Made by a program: the position numbers and the translations under genes. From positions 1 to 63,382 of the forward strand of contig NZ_VLKR01000032.1 in assembly GCF_007830445.1 (NCBI RefSeq): 63,382 bases of DNA, in the 5' to 3' direction. Below the pieces are notes generated by a model. The model was not told the origin of the DNA and made no database searches. It worked only from the letters and a program-made list of their open reading frames with translations. Every line of letters begins with the position of its first letter. Position 1 is the first letter of the stretch. Below, in pieces: positions 63,060 to 63,382 of the stretch. This stretch comes from Sphingobacterium siyangense (GTDB lineage Bacteria; Bacteroidota; Bacteroidia; Sphingobacteriales; Sphingobacteriaceae).

Positions 63060-63382
63060 ACATGTGTCCTAAATAAATTTTAGGATTGGATTTCTGTGGT
63101 ACAGGCATAGCTTTTTTCATCATTTCGATATTGACCCCTATTTTTCAATCTGCGAAGATCTTTAGCTGTCCCTTTTTTCCTTTTATAGGCGGCCTGAAAA
63201 AGGGATCATCTATCCATTGCCAGATGTTTATTTTCACGAAGATATTCATTCTGATGAATGCGACCAGATTGGACAGGTTCCAGTCATATTTGGCCTTTTT
63301 TTGCAAGTATTTTAACAGTAATATGCCAATGAGTGAAGTCCAGATCTGGATCATCACTGCATTTTCAGAAGTCCCTATGAAT
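63060..63382 (-). mobile_element. IS4-type insertion sequence, 3' end (cut by window edge)
   Basis: Terminal segment of an insertion sequence running off the right edge, with the C-terminus of a transposase on the minus strand. The outer tip is probably near 63060-63075, at the sequence ACACATGTGATCC of the minus strand, after a small hairpin (CCTAAA/TTTAGG). Boundary approximate; no target duplication can be seen. Confidence 0.6.
63145..63382 (-). CDS. IS4-type transposase, C-terminal fragment (runs off window)
   Basis: The frame is open to the right edge. The residues read FIGTSENAVMIQIWTSLIGI, then KYLQKKAKYDWNLSNLVAF and FVKINIWQWIDDPFF, ending KGKKGQLKIFAD. The pattern is that of the C-terminal end of the Bacteroidota IS4-family transposases (DDE_Tnp_1 plus tail). 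The DDE residues lie outside the window. Start codon not visible. Confidence 0.8.
   Translation of the reverse strand, partial: FIGTSENAVMIQIWTSLIGILLLKYLQKKAKYDWNLSNLVAFIRMNIFVKINIWQWIDDPFFRPPIKGKKGQLKIFAD

Noticed and set aside
1..63382. CRISPR array, prophage or integron
   Set aside because: No regular spaced repeats, phage structural genes, integrase or attC-like sites were seen.

Overview
The window looks like chromosomal DNA of a Sphingobacterium-like member of the Bacteroidota (Sphingobacteriaceae). The signs are moderately AT-rich DNA, start codons mostly without Shine-Dalgarno sequences, -7 boxes close to TAnnTTTG, many short lipoproteins, Bacteroidota families (DUF4296, DUF4294, DUF3822, DUF4369-TlpA, GreA-like), a bacillithiol gene and a HEPN-fused siroheme reductase. 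Gene density is ordinary and most genes are core metabolism. Both edges are cut insertion sequences: an IS256-family element on the left (1..~301) and an IS4-type transposase on the right (~63060..63382).

Layout. 350-5790: a membrane protein, a TlpA-like lipoprotein, a GNAT enzyme, a two-gene cassette (70-residue protein plus zeta-like P-loop protein), tRNA-Ser(GGA), a GreA-like protein and a BON lipoprotein. 5865-12913 (minus): tcdA, tatD, pabB, purA, a Fur-family regulator and rel. 13065-15114 (plus): DUF4294, a variant glutathione peroxidase and bshB1. 15420-18900 (minus): pstSCAB. 19046-25412 (plus): assimilatory sulfate reduction (HEPN-fused reductase, cobA, precorrin-2 dehydrogenase, cysH, cysD, cysN). 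25994-28016: gdhA and two small genes. 28045-31926 (minus): mgtC-like, mutS2 and DUF4296. 32000-39940 (plus): YggS, GNAT, a DUF3298-type lipoprotein, aspartate kinase, a THUMP-like methyltransferase, a luciferase-like oxidoreductase, lipoproteins, DUF1345 and a diheme cytochrome c. Then come tRNA-Leu(CAA), an aldo/keto reductase, the coaD-rsmD-DUF3822 operon (minus), a RecD-like helicase, an S9 peptidase, ruvB, a glycosyltransferase, pdxH-nuoC-nuoD (minus), yqgE, htpG and tRNA-His(GTG). 55798-59830: a GH130 lipoprotein divergent from deoR-rpiA-gfo/idh, with a strong palindromic operator between them. The last genes are a CDF transporter, a TlpA-like lipoprotein and a two-lobed aspartic protease gene broken by an in-frame TAG.

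How the genes fit together. The sulfate block is self-contained from sulfate to sulfide: CysDN make APS, a 4Fe-4S CysH reduces it, and a siroheme reductase follows, with two siroheme genes alongside. No CysJ is present, so the electron donor must come from elsewhere. BshB1 and the GPx-like enzyme suggest low-molecular-weight thiol chemistry based on bacillithiol. PstSCAB supplies phosphate, without phoU in the window. The GH130/DeoR/RpiA/Gfo-Idh group looks like a small sugar-use locus under its own regulator.

No CRISPR array, prophage or dedicated defence island is visible. The least ordinary items are the zeta-like cassette, the 68-codon open extension behind pstB, the hairpin that swallows a start codon at 37519, the 26-bp palindrome at 57161, the isolated nuoCD pair and the TAG-broken protease gene.
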